10,358 bases of DNA from CAZILN01 sp964540005. GTDB taxonomy: Bacteria; Bacteroidota; Bacteroidia; Bacteroidales; SM23-62. Numbering within the stretch: the first letter of the stretch is position 1; each line of letters opens with the position of its first letter. The notes beneath the pieces were generated by a model. The model was not told the DNA's origin, searched no databases, and saw only the letters and a list, made by a program, of their open reading frames with translations. Positions 7,271 through 10,358 of the stretch are shown in pieces. Both the position numbers and the translations under genes were made by a program. Location: assembly GCA_964540005.1 (NCBI GenBank), contig CAZILN010000239.1, positions 1-10,358 of the forward strand, given 5' to 3'.

Positions 7271-9877
7271 TCAATCTTCCGGAAGGACAGAAGTCCTGCT
7301 GGCCCTGCCCAGTGAATTGAAGGTGCATGCAGTGACCACCCCGTTCACCCGGACCGGAGCTACGTACTCTTTTGAATCCATGGTCGGTGCACTTCCGTCG
7401 GTGGTGTACCGGATGGCCAGTCCCGGGAATTGTGAATTTGCATACAGAACCCCGTCCACTTTTTTGAGACCCGGGGGAGGCAAACGGTAGTTATAACCGC
7501 CAAACAAATAATCCATCCTGGGCATCTCCCTCTGGCCCAGGATGTTGGCGAATACATTCCAATCCTCCTGTAAGGTTGCATTATACAGTTCACTATCTTT
7601 CGTCGTCGACCAGCGGGGCTGCCTGCTCCATGCCCGTTCGGCCAGTCCCAGTAACTTCGGAAGGTAGAAATATTCCAGCATCTTCGGACCTTTAATGGGC
7701 TCACTCCACAAATCCCCCTGTATACCCAGAATGTTGTCCCTTGCACCAGGATTCAATCTCACCATATCCTGAAAGTCAACCCCGGGATCGTAGGGCCTGC
7801 CCATAGTGTTGGTATGCAATGATTTAAATACATCAAAGGGAACATATTCAAACGCTTTTCGCGTATCCACAAAGCCACCCCAGTAATCTCCCGGTTCTCT
7901 GGGATCCTTGTTGTACGCCAGTTCGAAATAATAGTTCGTAACACTGCACAGCACAACCGGATAACCGGCATTCGCTATTTTATTACCAATGTCCTGGTTG
8001 CCCGGGGTAAAATTGTCCCAGATGTAAACCTGGTATCCATTGCTTTCATGAGGTGGTTTAACCGCCAGACCCCCGGTTTCATCCCTGTCCAGTACAATCT
8101 CTTCCCAGCCGGACAGGATCAGGTCCCTTTCCTTCAGGATCTTACTGGTTCTTTCCAGGAAATAACCCATCAAACCGGAGGCACCACCATTTATTCCATG
8201 CTCATCCGTGAAACCGGAACAGATGGGGGATTCTTCCCAGGCACCCTTCGGTACTTCATCCCCTCCGATATGTATGGTCGTCAGCGGCACATCCGCCTCA
8301 TGATACATTGCCTGCACCTCATCAACGATGGTCTCGATAAACCGATAAGTTGCCTCCCGGCAAACACAGATCACATTGTCGTTATAATTCTGAGCGGAAC
8401 GGTATTCGGAACGGTCCTCCGGATCGGATAGAAGAAACTCTTCTGCCTTCTCTGCAGCTCCCTCCTTCATGAAATGCCTGTATCTTGCGTTCATGGCCAT
8501 GATCGCGGCCCGCGCATGCCCCGGGAAATCAAATTCAGGGATTACTTGAACATGACGGGTATGGGCATATTCCAGGATCCGGATAAAATCTTCACGGGTA
8601 TAGAAACCGCTGCCGTAGCCACTGGTACTATCCGGCTCAGGACCAGACCCATAGGAAGGGCGCAGGCAGGCATGATCATCCAGTGTGTGCCCGCGGAAAG
8701 CGCCAATATCGGTAAGCTCCGGAAGACTTGGGATCTGCAGACGCCAGCCTTCATCATCGGTCAGATGCAGATGAAGTGTGTTCAGTTTATAGAATGACAT
8801 CGCATCGATCAGTTTAAACACTGCCTCCTTCTTATTGAAGTTCCTTGAAACATCCAGGTGCATCCCCCTGTAGGGGAACCGTGGTGCATCCTCGATGGTA
8901 CAGACAGGTATGGATATGTGTTCAGATACCTTCCTGTAATGTCGCAGGGGGACCATAGCCAGCAGACTCTGAACTGCGTAGAAAACACCGGCTGCATCCC
9001 CTCCCAGGATCTTGATACCGCTTTTTTCGGTGATCTCCAGACAATATGATTCCGGAGCAGCACCCTGCCCGGCCAAGCCCAGGTAAATAATGTCCTTCCC
9101 GGCATTATCATCCTCAAAGCTGGGAACTGACACGTCCAGAAACTCCTCCAGCCGGTTTGCCAGCCGGATGGCCTCCGGTTCCAATCTTTTTTCAAAATGG
9201 ATCTCAGTGGATCTGCCAATGGCCGAAAACGATTCGGTATGGGATGCAGATGAGGGAGACGGTATAACCAATGGCAGTAACGATCCGTCCAGTCTGGAGA
9301 GGTCCTCATTCTGCTCATATTGCCATTCCGGGGTTGGATCAGGGACCTGATCATGGATAAACCGAATTCGCTGCTCAGGCCGGGTAAAAGGTCTGATAAC
9401 AAAATTCGTGAGCGGATACCTGGATCGTTCGACTCCATTTTCATTGTAGAACACCATATAGAGGCCAGCCGGTGCCCGGTCCTCTTTGATGAGCCAGCCC
9501 CCGTGATCGGCCCGGATGCTGATCTCCTCCCCGGGTGAAAGCCGGAACCCCTCCCCTGGTGAGAGCCGGATAAAATCGCCGCCGAGGTTTTCTATGCTGA
9601 CACTTCCTGTTACTGACTCCGGGATCACATCACCTGCACTCTGGTTGTAAAAGATGGCCCACCCGTGATCATCCAGGACCTGAGAACTTCTGTTCTTTAT
9701 TAGAAAGAGGGTCCGGCACCGGGGTACATCGGTCACCTGGTTGCTTACCAACTCCCATTCTATGAGCAGGTTGTCCGCAAACAGGCTATCCTGTTTTGCC
9801 GGAGGAGCCGGTTGTTGACAAGAGGAAAGCAACAGGATGGCAACACCGGAAATAAGTGTGGAAAGATGACTGTTCAT
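7271..9877 (-). CDS. GH20 beta-N-acetylhexosaminidase, lipoprotein
   Basis: An exo-beta-N-acetylhexosaminidase releasing terminal GlcNAc/GalNAc by substrate-assisted catalysis, predicted lipid-anchored in the envelope. From the ATG at 9877 it has 868 residues: a signal peptide with an LSSC lipobox (Cys20); a CHB_HEX-like N-terminal carbohydrate-binding domain about 37-200 (LIEWELVSNQ); a GH20b domain about 210-320; a GH20 barrel about 325-750 starting at FPYRGMHLDVSRNF, with HLHLTDDEGWRL, EFDFPGHARA, the catalytic pair Asp540-Glu541 in HIGGDEVPKGAW, and LGIQGDLWSEP; and a CHB_HEX_C-like domain about 792-868 (IRYTTDGSAPT). All key residues are present. An in-frame ATG 25 codons further upstream is rejected because it would put charged residues and Cys ahead of the signal peptide and because a candidate promoter (9914-9945) lies between. 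It faces GH3 tail to tail and is divergent from the deacetylase gene. Activity on chitin fragments, host glycans or peptidoglycan cannot be told apart here. Confidence 0.95.
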   Translation of the reverse strand: MNSHLSTLISGVAILLLSSCQQPAPPAKQDSLFADNLLIEWELVSNQVTDVPRCRTLFLIKNRSSQVLDDHGWAIFYNQSAGDVIPESVTGSVSIENLGGDFIRLSPGEGFRLSPGEEISIRADHGGWLIKEDRAPAGLYMVFYNENGVERSRYPLTNFVIRPFTRPEQRIRFIHDQVPDPTPEWQYEQNEDLSRLDGSLLPLVIPSPSSASHTESFSAIGRSTEIHFEKRLEPEAIRLANRLEEFLDVSVPSFEDDNAGKDIIYLGLAGQGAAPESYCLEITEKSGIKILGGDAAGVFYAVQSLLAMVPLRHYRKVSEHISIPVCTIEDAPRFPYRGMHLDVSRNFNKKEAVFKLIDAMSFYKLNTLHLHLTDDEGWRLQIPSLPELTDIGAFRGHTLDDHACLRPSYGSGPEPDSTSGYGSGFYTREDFIRILEYAHTRHVQVIPEFDFPGHARAAIMAMNARYRHFMKEGAAEKAEEFLLSDPEDRSEYRSAQNYNDNVICVCREATYRFIETIVDEVQAMYHEADVPLTTIHIGGDEVPKGAWEESPICSGFTDEHGINGGASGLMGYFLERTSKILKERDLILSGWEEIVLDRDETGGLAVKPPHESNGYQVYIWDNFTPGNQDIGNKIANAGYPVVLCSVTNYYFELAYNKDPREPGDYWGGFVDTRKAFEYVPFDVFKSLHTNTMGRPYDPGVDFQDMVRLNPGARDNILGIQGDLWSEPIKGPKMLEYFYLPKLLGLAERAWSRQPRWSTTKDSELYNATLQEDWNVFANILGQREMPRMDYLFGGYNYRLPPPGLKKVDGVLYANSQFPGLAIRYTTDGSAPTMDSKEYVAPVRVNGVVTACTFNSLGRASRTSVLPED

Positions 9878-9913
9878 AAGATAAATAATATTTCTGAGTA
9901 TCTGATTTGTACA

Positions 9914-9945
9914 TAAAATTAAACATTTTTTCCGGATAGGCCAAT
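9914..9945 (-). promoter_or_regulatory. Candidate promoter of the GH20 gene
   Basis: On the minus strand ATTG (9942-9945) is followed after exactly 20 bp by TAATTTTA (9914-9921), close to the Bacteroidota TTTG-N19-21-TAnnTTTG promoter. Transcription would begin near 9908 and leave a leader of about 30 nt before the ATG at 9877, which supports that start over the one at 9952. Confidence 0.45.
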
Positions 9946-9986
9946 ACGACACCCGCTACAGGCCATACATCGCTCCCGCAGTATAA

Positions 9987-9998
9987 TAATGTACATTA
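9987..9998. promoter_or_regulatory. Perfect 12-bp palindrome, possible operator
   Basis: TAATGTACATTA is identical to its reverse complement and lies in the divergent intergenic region, directly before the candidate -33 box of the deacetylase gene. The core TGTACAT recurs at 9908-9914, at the likely transcription start of the GH20 gene. A dimeric regulator binding both is possible, but no regulator gene is in view. Confidence 0.3.
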
Positions 9999-10030
9999 AT
10001 TGCGTATTTCCTCTGAACATCATATATTTA
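9999..10030 (+). promoter_or_regulatory. Candidate promoter of the PIG-L deacetylase gene
   Basis: ATTG (9999-10002), a 20-bp spacer and TATATTTA (10023-10030) approximate the Bacteroidota promoter and have the same spacing as the candidate on the opposite strand. The predicted leader before the ATG at 10047 would be only about 12 nt, which weakens the call. Confidence 0.3.
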
Positions 10031-10034
10031 GCAC

Positions 10035-10040
10035 AAAGGA
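10035..10040 (+). promoter_or_regulatory. Ribosome binding site of the deacetylase gene
   Basis: AAAGGA lies 6 nt before the ATG at 10047. It supports that start codon; other genes in this window show no comparably clear purine-rich site. Confidence 0.45.
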
Positions 10041-10046
10041 TACAAC

Positions 10047-10358
10047 ATGGATAATAGAGTATTGGCCATTGCATCCCATCCTGATGATGCCGAGTTTCTG
10101 TGTGCAGGTACCCTTGCCCTGCTTCATAGGAAAAGCTGGGAGATCCACATTGCCACCTTGACAGCGGGTGACTGTGGTTCCAAGGAACTTGACAGGAACC
10201 GGATCAGTGAGATCCGGAAGAAAGAGGCGTCGGATTCGGCAAAAATATTGGGTGGAGAGTATGAATGCCTCGGTTCTGAAGATCTGTTCATTTTTTATGA
10301 CAGACCTACTCTGATGAGGGTGATTGCCCATGTTCGAAAGGTACAGCCACAACTGGTA
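10047..10358 (+). CDS. PIG-L/LmbE-family deacetylase, 3'-truncated by window edge
   Basis: The reading frame from the ATG at 10047 stays open to the window end (104 codons seen). It begins MDNRVLAIASHPDDAEFLCA; the HPDDAE block at residues 11-16 is the zinc-binding and catalytic signature of the PIG-L/LmbE fold (His11, Asp13, Asp14), and CAGTLALL and TLTAGDCG also match that family. Members are zinc-dependent deacetylases of N-acetyl sugars, for example GlcNAc conjugates, and are usually 220-300 residues, so over half is missing, including the later zinc-ligand histidine. There is no signal peptide, so this part suggests a cytoplasmic enzyme. It is transcribed divergently from the GH20 hexosaminidase; a joint role in N-acetylhexosamine use is reasonable inference. 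The substrate cannot be read from this fragment. Confidence 0.9.
   Translation, partial: MDNRVLAIASHPDDAEFLCAGTLALLHRKSWEIHIATLTAGDCGSKELDRNRISEIRKKEASDSAKILGGEYECLGSEDLFIFYDRPTLMRVIAHVRKVQPQLV

Noticed and set aside
8048..9538. Several open frames of 60-130 codons on the plus strand across the GH20 gene
   Set aside because: They are antisense shadows of a well-supported GH20 gene with no recognisable domains.
9878..9952. Upstream in-frame ATG (9952) for the GH20 gene
   Set aside because: It would add 25 residues before a complete lipoprotein signal, and a candidate promoter lies between the two ATGs.
10020..10352. A 110-codon minus-strand open frame at the right end
   Set aside because: It is antisense to the PIG-L deacetylase gene, whose HPDDAE motif identifies the coding strand.

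Overview
The window looks like a chromosomal segment of a Bacteroidota bacterium that degrades complex glycans. The evidence is a VCBS/UnbV protein of the kind common in this phylum, the SusC-style plug signature IYGTRGANGVIVI, two lipoprotein glycoside hydrolases (GH3 and GH20), and AT-rich intergenic stretches with TAnnTTTG-like promoter boxes. Nothing in the window fixes the genus.

Layout, left to right. (1) Positions 1-2394 (+) hold the 3' part of a large VCBS/FG-GAP plus ASPIC/UnbV protein that begins before the window. (2) Positions 2395-2826 have no intact gene. They contain a decayed end of a TonB-receptor plug domain (about 2520-2669), a weak terminator-like hairpin and a candidate promoter. 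(3) Positions 2827-2871 encode the first codons of a lipoprotein signal peptide that stops abruptly at an IS200-type element (about 2871-3400, tnpA 2917-3372). (4) Just after the element the second half of that signal peptide, with its lipobox, resumes and runs into a very large multi-domain GH3 beta-glycosidase ending at 7198. The IS therefore appears to split the GH3 gene inside its signal peptide. (5) Positions 7271-9877 (-), convergent to GH3, encode a GH20 beta-N-acetylhexosaminidase lipoprotein. (6) Positions 9878-10046 are a divergent intergenic region with plausible promoters for both sides and a perfect 12-bp palindrome. (7) From 10047 (+) a PIG-L/LmbE-type deacetylase starts and runs off the window.

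Functionally, GH3 (beta-xyloside/glucoside type, with carbohydrate-binding modules), GH20 (terminal beta-GlcNAc/GalNAc removal) and a PIG-L deacetylase (N-acetyl sugar deacetylation) fit an outer-surface or periplasmic glycan-harvesting locus, although SusC/SusD genes are not in view. The most notable item is the apparently intact IS200 element in the GH3 export signal. Elements of this family can excise precisely, so the GH3 gene could be reversibly off, or could have been rescued by a start codon supplied by the IS. I see no CRISPR array, tRNA, rRNA or unknown multi-gene system.
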